The notes: generated from the letters alone by a model not told the origin. A DNA stretch of 64,000 nucleotides from Pseudomonas sp. HN11 (GCF_021390155.1 NZ_CP089985.1:3855001-3919000), one strand, 5' to 3'; positions 26,444 to 38,037 are shown, numbered from the stretch's first letter. Numbers and translations are program-made.

Positions 26444-27151
26444 TCAGCCAGCCAGGCCGACGAACATATCCTGCACGTCATCATGGTTGTCCAAACCTTC
26501 CAGGAAGGCTTCAACCTCAGCCATCTGCTCATCGCTCAAACCGCTTACCGGGTTCTTCGAGATGTAGCCCAGCTTGGCCGACAGCACGGTGAAGCCCTGC
26601 TCCGGCAAGGCTTTTTGTACGGCATCGAGGTCGGTGGTCTCGGTGATGAACAGGGTGGTGCCTTCTTCTTCACCCTCTTCGAAATCCTGGGCACCGGCTT
26701 CAATGGCAGCCATTTCCGGATCGGCGTCCGGGCTGTCCGGCGAGGCTTCGATCAGGCCGACGTGGTTGAAGTCCCAGGCCACGGAACCGGAAGCGCCCAG
26801 TTGGCCCTTGCGGAATGCCACACGGATTTCCGCCACGGTGCGGTTGATGTTGTCGGTCACGCACTCGACGATCAGCGGTACCTGGTGCGGCGCGAACCCT
26901 TCATAGGTCACGCGGTGGTATTGCACGGTTTCGCCGAGCAGACCGGCGCCTTTCTTGATGGCGCGGTCCAGGGTTTCCTTGGGCATCGAGGCCTTTTTGG
27001 CCTGTTCCACCACTAGACGCAGGTGGGCGTTGGTGGAGGTATCGGCGCCGTTGCGCGCGGCGATGGTGATTTCTTTCACCAGCTTGCCGAAGATCTTGCC
27101 CTTGGCATTGGCTGCCGCTTCTTTATGTTTGACTTTCCACTGTGCGCCCAT
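26444..27151 (-). CDS. YebC/PmpR-family DNA-binding or translation-associated protein
   Basis: 235 aa. Typical start [19 protein letters not shown] and core [54 protein letters not shown]. Slightly shorter than the standard YebC (about 247 aa) and closer to the YeeN subgroup. Members have been described as transcriptional regulators and, more recently, as factors helping ribosomes at proline stretches; which applies here is unknown. Single gene that shares the REP-like hairpin with the kinase gene. Confidence 0.9.
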   Translation of the reverse strand: MGAQWKVKHKEAAANAKGKIFGKLVKEITIAARNGADTSTNAHLRLVVEQAKKASMPKETLDRAIKKGAGLLGETVQYHRVTYEGFAPHQVPLIVECVTDNINRTVAEIRVAFRKGQLGASGSVAWDFNHVGLIEASPDSPDADPEMAAIEAGAQDFEEGEEEGTTLFITETTDLDAVQKALPEQGFTVLSAKLGYISKNPVSGLSDEQMAEVEAFLEGLDNHDDVQDMFVGLAG

Positions 27152-27250
27152 GACTCACTCTCTTTTGTCCATCGCGCCGAAACGTCTACTGGCCGGCGCT
27201 TTGGGGGCAGAGTTTATAGGGCAAAAACGCAACGTTCCACCAAAAAACCC

Positions 27251-28108
27251 TCAGGGCGCCAACTCGAAAAACGCCTGAATCAAGCGCAATGCGCGGCGTC
27301 GCTCCATGCAGCCGAGCATATGCCGGTTGACCAGCTTGTCGCCCTGCAAGGGAATCGCCCGCACCCGAGGGTCCGGGCTGACCTCCATAGACGACACCAC
27401 GCCCACCCCCAATTCGGCGGCAACAGCCTCAGTTACCGCCTCACGGCTGTCCAGTTCCAGCAGCACCTTGGGCTGCACCCCGGCTGCCAGGCAGGCGTCA
27501 TCAAAGGTGCGCCGGGTGATGGAACTCGGCTCGCGCAGCACCATGATCACCTCATTGAGTTGTGCCAGGTGAATCCCTTTGGGCAGCGCCGCCCACGGGT
27601 GGCTGGCCGGCAGCAGCGCGCAGATCCGCGACTCACTCAGGGGCTGCAGATGCAAACCGTTGCGCGGTTCCACCTCCGTCAGCACTGCCACATCTGCATG
27701 CTCCGATAGCAACGCCGCCAAGGTTTCCTGGGCATTGCCCAGGCGCAGGTTAACGGTGATGCCGGGGTAACGCACGCGCAGGTTGGCGATCATCGGCATC
27801 ACCAGGTGTGGGCCGTCGGCCGCGACTTCCAGGCGCCCGGTGAGCAATTGGCGGTTGGCTTCCAGCATCGTTTGCGCCTCGTCAACCAAGCCGAAGATGG
27901 TCCGGGTGATCGCCGCCAGTCGCGCGCCCTCTTCCGTCAACTCCACGCGTCTGGCGGTGCGGCGCAACAGTGGAATCTGGTAGTGCTCCTCTAGGGCCTT
28001 GATATGCCCAGTCACCGCCGGCTGACTGATAAACAACCGCGCCGCCGCACGGGTAAAACTGCCCTCGCGAGCTACGGCATCGAATGCACGCAACTGGAAT
28101 AGATTCAT
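27251..28108 (-). CDS. LysR-family regulator, probable activator of phnWX
   Basis: 285 aa from ATG 28108 (MNLFQLRAFDAVAREGSF); longer upstream readings lack the family start. N-terminal winged HTH (ARLFISQPAVTGHIKALEEH) and a periplasmic-binding-like effector domain from about residue 90. It is divergent from phnW across 110 bp. A 7-bp inverted repeat AGCTATC-N9-GATAGCT, of the ATC-N9-GAT type favoured by LysR proteins, touches its start codon. By position it should sense 2-aminoethylphosphonate or phosphonoacetaldehyde. Confidence 0.88.
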   Translation of the reverse strand: MNLFQLRAFDAVAREGSFTRAAARLFISQPAVTGHIKALEEHYQIPLLRRTARRVELTEEGARLAAITRTIFGLVDEAQTMLEANRQLLTGRLEVAADGPHLVMPMIANLRVRYPGITVNLRLGNAQETLAALLSEHADVAVLTEVEPRNGLHLQPLSESRICALLPASHPWAALPKGIHLAQLNEVIMVLREPSSITRRTFDDACLAAGVQPKVLLELDSREAVTEAVAAELGVGVVSSMEVSPDPRVRAIPLQGDKLVNRHMLGCMERRRALRLIQAFFELAP

Positions 28109-28131
28109 AGCTATCGGCCTCACTGATAGCT
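28109..28131. promoter_or_regulatory. LysR-type operator candidate
   Basis: AGCTATC (28109-28115), 9-nt spacer, GATAGCT (28125-28131): a perfect inverted repeat directly upstream of the lysR start and about 90 bp before phnW. Good candidate for autorepression and phnW activation. Confidence 0.55.
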
Positions 28132-28218
28132 CGCATAACAACAAACAATTTGATTGATGACAAGCCAAACTGCAATTTAGGCGCCGTAGATTCAACCGAT
28201 GCTTCGCGAGGATTTGTA

Positions 28219-29340
28219 ATGACGACGCCCCTCCTGCTCACCCCCGGTCCGCTGACCACGTCCGCCCGCACCCGCCAGGCGATGCTGGTGGACTGGGGTT
28301 CATGGGACGCCCCCTTCAACCAGCTCACCGCCAGCGTCTGCGAGCAATTGCTGGCAATCATCGAGGGCGCCGCCAGCCACCACTGCGTGCCCTTGCAAGG
28401 CAGCGGCACCTTTGCCGTCGAAGCCGCCATCGGCACCCTGGTACCGCGCAATGGCAAGGTGCTGGTATTGATCAACGGCGCCTACGGCAAGCGTCTGGCG
28501 AAAATCTGTGAAGTGCTTGGCCGCGAGTTCAGCACGTTTGAAACCGCCGAGGACGAACCCACCACGGCGACCGATGTTGACCGCCTTTTGCACGCGGACC
28601 CGGCAATAACCCACGTCGCGCTGATCCACTGCGAAACCAGCACCGGCATTCTCAACCCCCTGGCGGAAATCGCGCAGATCGTAAAACGCCATGGCAAGCG
28701 CCTGATCGTCGACGCCATGAGCTCTTTCGGTGCGCTGCCGATCAATGCCCGCGAAGTGCCCTTCGACGCGCTGATTGCAGCCTCCGGCAAATGCCTGGAA
28801 GGTGTGCCGGGCATGGGCTTTGTGTTTGCCGACAAACAGGCGCTGGCCGCCGCCCAAGGCAACTGCCACTCCCTGGCCATGGACCTGTTCGATCAACACG
28901 CCTACATGGCCAAGACCGGCCAATGGCGTTTCACCCCGCCGACGCATGTGGTCGCGGCGCTGCACGAGGCACTGCTGCAATACGCCGAGGAAGGCGGTCT
29001 ACCCGCCCGCCATGAGCGTTACGCCCGCAACTGTAAGGCGCTGCTGGACGGCATGGCCGAACTGGGCCTGCGCAGCTTCCTGCCGGCTGACATCCAGGCA
29101 CCGATCATCGTCACTTTCCACGCGCCACAAGACCCACGCTATCGGTTCAAGGACTTCTACGAACAGGTCAAGGCCAAGGGTTTCATCCTGTATCCGGGCA
29201 AATTGACTCAGGTGGAAACCTTCCGCGTGGGCTGCATCGGACATGTGGGCACAGCCGACATGCACGCCGCCGTCACCGCCATTGCCGACGTACTGCAAAC
29301 CATGGGCATCACCCTTTCTGCTTCCGGAGCACACGCATGA
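28219..29340 (+). CDS. phnW: 2-aminoethylphosphonate--pyruvate transaminase
   Basis: 373 aa PLP enzyme converting 2-aminoethylphosphonate and pyruvate to phosphonoacetaldehyde and alanine. [18 protein letters not shown] is the class-V aminotransferase start; [11 protein letters not shown] holds the PLP-binding Asp; the Schiff-base Lys is K191 in [18 protein letters not shown] 28219 has GAGG about 10 nt upstream. The stop overlaps the phnX start by 4 bp. Confidence 0.95.
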   Translation: MTTPLLLTPGPLTTSARTRQAMLVDWGSWDAPFNQLTASVCEQLLAIIEGAASHHCVPLQGSGTFAVEAAIGTLVPRNGKVLVLINGAYGKRLAKICEVLGREFSTFETAEDEPTTATDVDRLLHADPAITHVALIHCETSTGILNPLAEIAQIVKRHGKRLIVDAMSSFGALPINAREVPFDALIAASGKCLEGVPGMGFVFADKQALAAAQGNCHSLAMDLFDQHAYMAKTGQWRFTPPTHVVAALHEALLQYAEEGGLPARHERYARNCKALLDGMAELGLRSFLPADIQAPIIVTFHAPQDPRYRFKDFYEQVKAKGFILYPGKLTQVETFRVGCIGHVGTADMHAAVTAIADVLQTMGITLSASGAHA

Positions 29341-30164
29341 ACTATCAGAACCCCAACACCCTTCAGGCTGTGATCCTCGATTGGGCCGGCACCGTGGTCG
29401 ACTTCGGCTCTTTCGCTCCCACTCAGATTTTTGTCGAAGCCTTTGCCGAGTTCGACGTGCAAGTCTCCATCGAAGAAGCCCGTGGCCCGATGGGCATGGG
29501 CAAGTGGGATCACATTCGAACCCTGTGCGACCAGCCGCAAGTTGCCGAACGCTATCGCAAAGCCTTCGGGCGTACGCCGACCGATGACGACGTGACTGCC
29601 ATCTACCAGCGCTTCATGCCGTTGCAGATCGAGAAGATCGCCGAACACTCGGCGCTGATTCCCGGCGCCCTCGACACCATCGCCCGGCTGCGCGTGCAAG
29701 GCATCAAGATCGGCTCCTGCTCCGGCTATCCCAAGCAAGTCATGGATAAAGTCGTCGCCCTGGCCGCCACTAACGGCTACATCGCCGACCACGTGGTCGC
29801 CACCGACGAGGTGCCAAACGGTCGCCCATGGCCGGCCCAGGCCCTGGCCAACGTGATAGCACTGGGTATCGACGATGTGGCGGCGTGCCTGAAGGTCGAC
29901 GACACCGTGCCGGGCATCCTCGAAGGCCGCCGCGCCGGCATGTGGACCGTGGCCCTGACCTGCTCCGGCAATGCGCTGGGCCTGACCTACGCGCAGTTCC
30001 GTGCCTTGGACGCCGCCGCCTTAGCCAGCGAGCGCGAGCGTATCGAGGCAATGTTCGAAGGCTCGCGCCCGCACTACCTGATCGACACCCTCAATGACCT
30101 GCCTGCGGTCATCACCGACATCAACGCGCGCCTGGCCCGTGGGGAAATGCCGCAAAGCCACTGA
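29337..30164 (+). CDS. phnX: Phosphonoacetaldehyde hydrolase (phosphonatase)
   Basis: 275 aa HAD-superfamily enzyme splitting phosphonoacetaldehyde into acetaldehyde and phosphate. Nucleophile D15 in [10 protein letters not shown]; Schiff-base K56 in [12 protein letters not shown], the residue special to phosphonatases; later HAD motifs [11 protein letters not shown] and [13 protein letters not shown]. Coupled to phnW. Together they release usable P, C and N from 2-aminoethylphosphonate; no phosphonate transporter is nearby. Confidence 0.95.
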   Translation: MNYQNPNTLQAVILDWAGTVVDFGSFAPTQIFVEAFAEFDVQVSIEEARGPMGMGKWDHIRTLCDQPQVAERYRKAFGRTPTDDDVTAIYQRFMPLQIEKIAEHSALIPGALDTIARLRVQGIKIGSCSGYPKQVMDKVVALAATNGYIADHVVATDEVPNGRPWPAQALANVIALGIDDVAACLKVDDTVPGILEGRRAGMWTVALTCSGNALGLTYAQFRALDAAALASERERIEAMFEGSRPHYLIDTLNDLPAVITDINARLARGEMPQSH

Positions 30165-30278
30165 CCGAGGTCAAAACCAGGGCATTTACGTCAGGCAAAC
30201 CGCTCAAAACCGGCATACAGTAAGAGGACTCCGTCACCAAAGAATGGAGATTTGCCCTGATGAGTGAGGACCCCAGCG

Positions 30279-30836
30279 ATGCCGTGGAAAAACTCCGATA
30301 CACGCTACAGCACTATGTCGATCGCGCTGCACTGGTTGATGGTGGTGCTGCTGGCGGTGGTTTACGCCTGCATTGAGTTACGCGGCCAGTTCCCCAAAGG
30401 CAGCGGAGCGCGAACGTTGATCGTCGAGATGCATTTCATGTTTGGCCTCACCGTGTTTGTGCTGGTGTGGCTGCGGTTATTCGCCCGCAGCCTGGGGGTG
30501 GCGCCAAAGATCGTGCCGGCGCCGCCGCAATGGCAGAGCCTGTTGGCGACGCTGATGCACATTGCGCTGTACGCGTTGATGATCGGCATGCCGATCGCCG
30601 GCTGGCTGATCGTCAGTGCCGAGGGGCATTCAGTGATGTTCTACGGGATGGAATTGCCACCGTTGATCGGGGAGAACAAAGAGCTGGCCAAGCAGATCGA
30701 AGGTTGGCATGTGTGGTTCGGCAAGGTCGGTTATTGGCTGATCGGGCTGCATGCGCTGGCGGGGATTGCTCACCATTACATCCTGCGGGACAACACGGCG
30801 TTGCGCATGATGCCAGGCAAGCGCGCTAACCCGTGA
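30279..30836 (+). CDS. Cytochrome b561 family membrane protein
   Basis: 185 aa from ATG 30279 (GAGGA 8 nt upstream; GTG 30264 is less likely). Four membrane helices with heme-ligand His residues (IALHWLMVVLL, VEMHFMFGLTVF, LIGLHALAGIAHHY). Second b561 of the window but clearly a different paralog from the one at 14418. It stands alone and ends convergent with the next gene (11-bp overlap). The partner is unknown. Confidence 0.9.
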   Translation: MPWKNSDTRYSTMSIALHWLMVVLLAVVYACIELRGQFPKGSGARTLIVEMHFMFGLTVFVLVWLRLFARSLGVAPKIVPAPPQWQSLLATLMHIALYALMIGMPIAGWLIVSAEGHSVMFYGMELPPLIGENKELAKQIEGWHVWFGKVGYWLIGLHALAGIAHHYILRDNTALRMMPGKRANP

Positions 30837-31710
30837 AGCCTCGGCCGCCCTGAAGGCCGCCAGTGTGAACGAAGATCAGGCGAGTGCCGGGGGTAAAACG
30901 CCCGGCCTCGATCTGCGCCTTCAAGGCCAGTAACGCCTTGCCGGTGTAGAGCGGCTCCAAGGGCAGGCCACAGGCCTGTTGCGTGGTGTCGATGAAGTCG
31001 AGCAGCACCGGGTCGACTTTGGCGAAGCCCCCTCGGCTGGCGTCCAGCAGTTCATAGCCGCCTTGCACGATGGCGTCGACGTTCTGGGCCACGCCGTGGT
31101 CATCCGGCACCGCCAGGGCGCCGTACACCGGGTGCGCGCCCGCCTCTGCCAGCACCAACCCCGCCAAAGTGGTGCCGGTGCCCGCCGCCAACCACCAAGC
31201 GTCGTAGTCAGCCCAGCCCAGTGCGGGCAACTGCGCGCGAGCCTGCTCCACCAGCACACTACAGCCTGACGCACCGGCAAGCCCGCCACCGCCTTCGGGC
31301 ACAGGATGAAGGTGGGGATACTGCTCGCGCCAAGGTTGCCAGAAACCCGGCTCATGCCGCGCACGATAGTCGCCATAACCCAGCCAATGCAGGTGCATGC
31401 CGAAGGCTTTGAGATCGTGGGCGGTGGGATTGTCTTGAGGATGTCCGCGCAGCAGGCCAACCGTAGGAAAACCGAAGCGTTTCCCCGCCGCCGCTAACGC
31501 ATGCAGATGATTGGAATAAGCACCGCCTAGGCTGATGATGCCGCGAGCGTTTTGCGCCTGCGCCAGATGCCCGGTCAACTTGAACCACTTGTTACCGCTG
31601 ATCAGCGGGTCGATACGGTCCAGGCGCAACACGGCCAGCTCGACACCGTTCAGCCAATCCAGGCGCAAAGGTTCAAGCGGTGCGTAGGGAAGCCATTCGA
31701 AGGGACCCAT
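30826..31710 (-). CDS. PLP-dependent 1-aminocyclopropane-1-carboxylate deaminase / D-cysteine desulfhydrase family protein
   Basis: 294 aa from ATG 31710, the first good start. Fold-type II PLP enzyme: DPLISGNKWFKLTGHL holds the PLP Lys (NKW), GGAYSNHLHALAAAGK the adjacent binding loop, WLAAGTGTTLAGLVLA the phosphate loop. Shorter than true ACC deaminases (about 338 aa). D-cysteine desulfhydrase or another D-amino-acid lyase is more likely than plant-growth-related ACC deaminase, but substrate residues cannot be judged by eye. Monocistronic. Confidence 0.85.
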   Translation of the reverse strand: MGPFEWLPYAPLEPLRLDWLNGVELAVLRLDRIDPLISGNKWFKLTGHLAQAQNARGIISLGGAYSNHLHALAAAGKRFGFPTVGLLRGHPQDNPTAHDLKAFGMHLHWLGYGDYRARHEPGFWQPWREQYPHLHPVPEGGGGLAGASGCSVLVEQARAQLPALGWADYDAWWLAAGTGTTLAGLVLAEAGAHPVYGALAVPDDHGVAQNVDAIVQGGYELLDASRGGFAKVDPVLLDFIDTTQQACGLPLEPLYTGKALLALKAQIEAGRFTPGTRLIFVHTGGLQGGRGFTG

Positions 31711-31768
31711 CGGGGGGGGACCTGCATGAAAAACGGGGCGGTAGTCTAACACCGCCCCGCTTCGGGTC

Positions 31769-33868
<2,100 letters not shown>

Positions 33869-34020
33869 TTATGTCCCACAGACTAAGAGGCGGTGGACGA
33901 CGGCTCAATGACTGAAACTGACAACTTATTGATCCAAATGCACAGCGCCCCTTGGCAAGTAGGCCCATGGGCCCTACCCTAGTCGGCGAACCCTGCACAC
34001 GGTCTGTTGTCTGTTGCCCC

Positions 34021-35151
34021 ATGCGTAAACTTCTAGCTTTTACCGTCACCATGGCCCTGGTTGCCGCCGTCGCCGCGTATCTGGTCTGGACCCAGGAGCG
34101 CCCCGTGGCGCATTACCTGTCGGACCTGCGTATCACCCTGGCCGTCAACGAAGGCCTTCCGGCCGACCGTGGCAACCTGCTGGGCATCCAGCCGGAGCTG
34201 TTTCCCGCCGACTACCAAAGCCTGGAACGCCTGCACCTGAAACTCGCGGCCTACCTGCAAAAAGCCCGCGACCAGGGGCTGATCAACGACAAGACCATCG
34301 TGGTGCTGCCAGAACATATTGGTACCTGGCTGATGCTCACCGGCGAAAAAAACGAGGTGTACCAGGCCCTCCACGCCAAAGATGCGATGAATTGGCTGTC
34401 GGTGAGCAACCCGCTGCTGTTCGTCCGCGCCTGGATCAGCGCCACCGGCGACAACCGCACCGACGACGCCTACCTGCGCATGAAAGCCGATGGCATGGCG
34501 CGGGACTACCAAGTCCTGTTCGGTGGCCTGGCCAAGGAGTTCGGCGTCACGCTGGTAGCCGGCTCCATCACCCTGCCCAACCCGAGTGTCAGCCAGGGCC
34601 AACTGCAGATCGGCCATGGCGCTTTGTATAACGCCAGCGTGGTGTTTGCCGCCGATGGCTTACCGATCGGTGATCCGCAGCGCCAGCTTTATCCAATCTA
34701 CGACGAACGCGGTTTTATCGAACCTGGTGATGAAAACGTCGTCAGCGTGGTCGACACCCCGGCTGGCCGATTGGGCGTACTGGTCGGCAGCGACAGCTGG
34801 TATCCGGACAACTACCGCAAGCTCAACGAACACGGCGCGCAGCTGATTGCTGTGCCGGCCTTTGTGCTGGGTCGCGAAACCTGGGACCGTCCTTGGCGCG
34901 GCTTCAAAAGCGTGTCCACACCGACCGAAATCAGCCTCAAGCCCGAAGAGCTCAGCGAGGGCGAAGCCTGGCGTCGGCTCACGCTGATCAGCCAACAACC
35001 CGTCAGCCAGGCCAACGCCGGCATGAGCGTGTTCCTGCGTGGCCAGTTCTGGGACCTGGGCACGGCCGGGCATAGCTTTCTCAGCAGCAACGGGCAAATC
35101 AGCGCTGATGGCGAGGCCCGTGGCGCGCGTTTGTTGAATATCTGGCTGTGA
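34021..35151 (+). CDS. Membrane-anchored nitrilase-fold protein lacking catalytic Cys and Lys
   Basis: 376 aa from ATG 34021 (MRKLLAFTVTMALVAAV, a signal-anchor helix, residues 4-23). The carbon-nitrogen hydrolase fold is visible: VVLPEHIGTW keeps the catalytic Glu (E98). The nucleophile motif, normally GVLICYDxxFPE, reads GVLVGSDSWYPD with Gly256 at the Cys position. The YRKxHLxP Lys segment reads DPQRQLYP with Gln220. Two of three catalytic residues are therefore replaced, so ordinary amidase activity is unlikely. Possible roles are ligand sensing or a changed chemistry. The AraC gene overlaps its stop (GTGA). Confidence 0.8.
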   Translation: MRKLLAFTVTMALVAAVAAYLVWTQERPVAHYLSDLRITLAVNEGLPADRGNLLGIQPELFPADYQSLERLHLKLAAYLQKARDQGLINDKTIVVLPEHIGTWLMLTGEKNEVYQALHAKDAMNWLSVSNPLLFVRAWISATGDNRTDDAYLRMKADGMARDYQVLFGGLAKEFGVTLVAGSITLPNPSVSQGQLQIGHGALYNASVVFAADGLPIGDPQRQLYPIYDERGFIEPGDENVVSVVDTPAGRLGVLVGSDSWYPDNYRKLNEHGAQLIAVPAFVLGRETWDRPWRGFKSVSTPTEISLKPEELSEGEAWRRLTLISQQPVSQANAGMSVFLRGQFWDLGTAGHSFLSSNGQISADGEARGARLLNIWL

Positions 35152-36176
35152 AGCCCGTACGGCTGGGGGATCTGTCGGTGGGTTTCGTGCACGCCCTGGC
35201 CGACGCCGTCCACAGCCACGGCCGGGACCCACAACCCTTGCTGCTGCAATACGGCCTCGACCCGGCGCGCCTGGCCGAAGCCGGTGCGCGTTTGTCGATC
35301 CCGCGCTACATGCGTCTTGGCCATGCCGCCATCCAACTCACCGGCGATCCGGGGCTGGGTCTGCGTATGGGCCAGTTCAGCCGCTTGAGCCAAGGCGGTC
35401 TGGCGGGCGTCACCGCCGCTCAGGCCCCCAACGTGCGCGAAGCCGCGCGCGCGCTCACCCGCTTCGAAGCGCTGTACGGCTCCAATTATCGTGGACAGTC
35501 GAGCTTTGTCGAAGATGCCGAAGGCGCCTGGCTGCGCTTCTACTCCATCAGCCCCTACAACGCCTACAACCGCTTTGTGGTGGACTCGATCATCGCCGGT
35601 TGGCTGCACCAGCTGTCGAGCCTCGCCCAGCAACCCGTGCAGGCGCAGCGTATCGACATCGAGTTCGAGGCGCCGGAATACATCGATCAGTACGGCGCGC
35701 TGGGAGACATCCACTTTGGTGCCGAAGCCAACCAATTGCGCCTCAACCAGCAGACCCTGGCCTTGCGCAATCCACAGCATTGCCCCAGCACCTGGAATCT
35801 GTTGTTACAACTCTGTGAGCGAGAGTTGGAGCAATTGACCCGCACCCGCAGCCTGCGCGAGCGCATTACCCGGTTGCTCGGGCCCATGCTCAATGGCGGC
35901 CGGGAACCCGACCTGGAAGAAGTGGCGGCACGCTTGAAACTGCCCACCTGGACACTGCGCCGCAAACTGGCCGAAGAAGGCACTCAGTTCCGCGCGATTC
36001 TCAACGATACCCGCCGCGACCTGGCCATGACCTACATTCGCGATACGGAACTGGCGTTCGGCGAGATCGCCTACTTGCTCGGTTTTGCCTCGGCCCAGGC
36101 GTTTCAACGGGCCTTCAGGCGATGGAACAACCAGACCCCAGGGGAATTTCGCCGCAGTCAGCGGCATTCCGCCTGA
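35148..36176 (+). CDS. AraC-family transcriptional regulator (OruR/ArgR-like layout)
   Basis: 342 aa from GTG 35148, overlapping the preceding stop by 4 bp. An N-terminal AraC-binding-like domain of about 230 residues (LLQYGLDPARLAEAGARLSI; GGLAGVTAAQAPNVREAARA) is followed by two C-terminal HTH motifs (LEEVAARLKLPTWTLRRKLAEEG; FGEIAYLLGFASAQAFQRAF). Translational coupling to the nitrilase-like membrane protein suggests a joint function, perhaps signal presentation. Confidence 0.9.
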   Translation: MKPVRLGDLSVGFVHALADAVHSHGRDPQPLLLQYGLDPARLAEAGARLSIPRYMRLGHAAIQLTGDPGLGLRMGQFSRLSQGGLAGVTAAQAPNVREAARALTRFEALYGSNYRGQSSFVEDAEGAWLRFYSISPYNAYNRFVVDSIIAGWLHQLSSLAQQPVQAQRIDIEFEAPEYIDQYGALGDIHFGAEANQLRLNQQTLALRNPQHCPSTWNLLLQLCERELEQLTRTRSLRERITRLLGPMLNGGREPDLEEVAARLKLPTWTLRRKLAEEGTQFRAILNDTRRDLAMTYIRDTELAFGEIAYLLGFASAQAFQRAFRRWNNQTPGEFRRSQRHSA

Positions 36177-36184
36177 AGTCGGTG

Positions 36185-36271
36185 TTACAGCTCTGTAGCG
36201 TCGTCAGCCGGTTCCAGCGGGTCCAGCTCAATCGCGTGGTACTCGAGCAGTTCTTCCTGGTAATCGTCCAT
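36185..36271 (-). CDS. Small acidic protein of 28 residues, unknown
   Basis: Reading MDDYQEELLEYHAIELDPLE then PADDATEL and a TAA stop. AAGGAG lies 8 nt before the ATG at 36271, an ideal ribosome-binding site. Eleven of the 28 residues are Asp or Glu and there is only one basic-leaning residue (His). It is too short for standard gene callers. It is not pqqA (no E-x3-Y crosslink pattern) and I recognise no family. The gene is convergent with the AraC gene and divergent from the half-E1 gene. Confidence 0.7.
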   Translation of the reverse strand: MDDYQEELLEYHAIELDPLEPADDATEL

Positions 36272-36425
36272 GCTGGACTCCTTCTTGAGTTAAGAGTGGC
36301 TGCAGATAAATGACCTGCACAGCCAGCCTAAAGTGCCGTCATGACGAAAAAATGTCTGCGCCACGACGTTCCTGCACTCCAGAATTAAACGTAGCAGCGT
36401 TGTGGAGATTTAGCATCCGGACTTA

Positions 36426-36444
36426 TAGTTGCAATTGCAATCAC
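36426..36444. promoter_or_regulatory. Palindromic operator upstream of the half-E1 gene
   Basis: TAGTTGCAATTGCAATCAC with the perfect 12-bp palindrome TTGCAATTGCAA (36429-36440), 49 bp before the ATG at 36494. The identical 19 bp occur at 38038-38056 before the full-length E1 gene. Confidence 0.75.
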
Positions 36445-36493
36445 ATGGTCATTTCCTTTAGGGTGAGCGCATCCGTTATCCGGGGATCGACTC

Positions 36494-37498
36494 ATGCCTG
36501 CCTCTACCGTGCACTCCGCGCAACGCTGCATCGATGCACTGAACCTTATCGAACACCCACAAAGCTCGCCGCTTTACACCGTCATGACCATGGCCCACAC
36601 CCTCGAATCCAGTCGGCAGGCGTGGGTCATTCGCGGTCAGTCACGCTCCACGCGCAAGGGCAACTGGCCCACGTGGTTCGCCCGTAACACGGGGGAAAAA
36701 CCCATGCTGTACTTACACAGCGCGCAATCGTCCGCGCAATTGTCAGCACTGGCGGACGCGACGCAGCAGCGGGGCATCCTCTGCAACGATATCGAAAATC
36801 AGCCCTCTCCCTGGCCCAAGGGCACTCAACCCTCTCTGCCGTTATGGCTAACGACCCATCCACACTGCACACCGTATGACCCTGCCTCCGGCGCAGAAGC
36901 CAGAGCAATCGTAATGGCTGGCTTGAACGCGCTGTATGTGCAAGGCAAGCCCGGCTTTTACTACCTGGCGCTGCATGACCAGATCTGCACCGTGGCGTTG
37001 AGTGAAGAAAATCGTGAGGACGCGCTCAAGGGCATGTATGCGATACAGCGCGATCGGACGAGTGATGTGCGATTGCTCGGCGCCGGCCAGGCGCTCGCGC
37101 AAGTCATCCAGGCGGCGCAACGGCTGGAACAGGAATGGGACGTGACGGCACAGGTGTGGAGTTGCCCCAGTTACACGCGGTTGGCGCGCGAAGCAGCAAC
37201 CGCCGAGCGCTGGAATCGTCTGCACCCCACCGCCGCCAAACGCAGCTGCCATCTGCAGGATTGCCTGGCCGGGAATGCGACGCCGGTGATTGCCGTCACT
37301 GGTTACGCGCAGCCGATTGTCGATCAGTTGGCAGGCTACATTGACGCACCCTTTGTCGCGTTGGGTGCAGGCTCGGTGCAGGCATCGACGCCGAGTTGCT
37401 GTTGGATCGTGGTAGCGGCGCTGCGAGCGTTGGCCGATGAAGGCCGTTTGGATGCCTTGCATGTCGAACGCGCCCTGTTGCGCTATCAGCTTAAATGA
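36494..37498 (+). CDS. Orphan C-terminal-half paralog of homodimeric pyruvate dehydrogenase E1
   Basis: 334 aa. From about residue 125 it aligns by eye with the last third of the E1 encoded at 38117: YDPASGAEARAIVMAGLNAL versus YDPTFAYELAVIIREGMRRM, REDALKGMYAI versus EEGILKGMYRM, AERWNRLHP versus VERWNLLHP, LQDCLAGNATPVIAVTGY versus VEQCLAGQTGPVVVATDY. The thiamine-diphosphate GDG motif and the whole N-terminal domain are missing, and the first about 120 residues are degenerate. The frame is intact over 334 codons with a start of its own, so it is a divergent maintained gene rather than decay. A regulatory subunit or decoy is possible; function unknown. Confidence 0.8.
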   Translation: MPASTVHSAQRCIDALNLIEHPQSSPLYTVMTMAHTLESSRQAWVIRGQSRSTRKGNWPTWFARNTGEKPMLYLHSAQSSAQLSALADATQQRGILCNDIENQPSPWPKGTQPSLPLWLTTHPHCTPYDPASGAEARAIVMAGLNALYVQGKPGFYYLALHDQICTVALSEENREDALKGMYAIQRDRTSDVRLLGAGQALAQVIQAAQRLEQEWDVTAQVWSCPSYTRLAREAATAERWNRLHPTAAKRSCHLQDCLAGNATPVIAVTGYAQPIVDQLAGYIDAPFVALGAGSVQASTPSCCWIVVAALRALADEGRLDALHVERALLRYQLK

Positions 37499-37499
37499 A

Positions 37500-37970
37500 T
37501 CAGCCCTTGCGCCGCCCCCGGACCTGCACACCGGCCTCCATCGCCAACCCCGCCGTGCGCTCCAGCGCATCCGCAAACCCCTGGCGCTGCTCCGGTTCGA
37601 TCTGCGACAAAAACAACTCATCCACGGTGCTTTCGTAGATCTTCCACATTTGTTTACGCAGCACCCGCCCCGCATCGGTGATCGAGGCAAAGGCCGCCCG
37701 GCCATCGCCGTCGGAGCGGGAACGCACGACCAGGCCGTCCTTTTCCAGGCGGTCGACCAAACGCGTCAGGTTGTAGCGCTCAATGGCCAGCACATCAGCC
37801 AACTCGTGCATGCGGCGAGTGCCGTCGGGGCCGCTTTCCAAGCCCCACAGTGCGTCATACCAGGCATACGGCGGCAGGTCCGCCTCGGCCAGACGACGCT
37901 CGATTTCACGGATGACCGTCCTGTGAGCCCTGACAAAACGGAACCATACATCAGGCTCTTTCGACGACAT
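37500..37970 (-). CDS. MarR-family regulator of the E1 locus
   Basis: 156 aa from ATG 37970 (MSSKEPDVWFRF); a TTG at 37994 would add eight residues. Winged-helix MarR core: LADVLAIERYNLTRLVDRLE then KDGLVVRSRSDGDGRAAFAS. It lies between the half-E1 gene (ends 1 bp away, convergent) and the full-length E1 gene (divergent). The TTGCAATTGCAA palindrome before both E1 genes, plus a half-site GTTGCAAT at 37999-38006 by its own start, is the likely binding sequence. Confidence 0.88.
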   Translation of the reverse strand: MSSKEPDVWFRFVRAHRTVIREIERRLAEADLPPYAWYDALWGLESGPDGTRRMHELADVLAIERYNLTRLVDRLEKDGLVVRSRSDGDGRAAFASITDAGRVLRKQMWKIYESTVDELFLSQIEPEQRQGFADALERTAGLAMEAGVQVRGRRKG

Positions 37971-38037
37971 GCAACACCATCCGAGGAATTTCAAGAAGGT
38001 TGCAATAGTAGCTCATCTCGCGCTAGATTCGGCTATG

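Noticed and set aside
30826..31710. True ACC deaminase (acdS)
   Set aside because: 294 aa against about 338 for AcdS; the D-cysteine desulfhydrase branch is at least as likely, so no symbol was given.
36185..36271. pqqA as identity of the 28-codon gene
   Set aside because: It lacks the conserved Glu-x3-Tyr pair of PqqA and no pqqBCDE genes follow.
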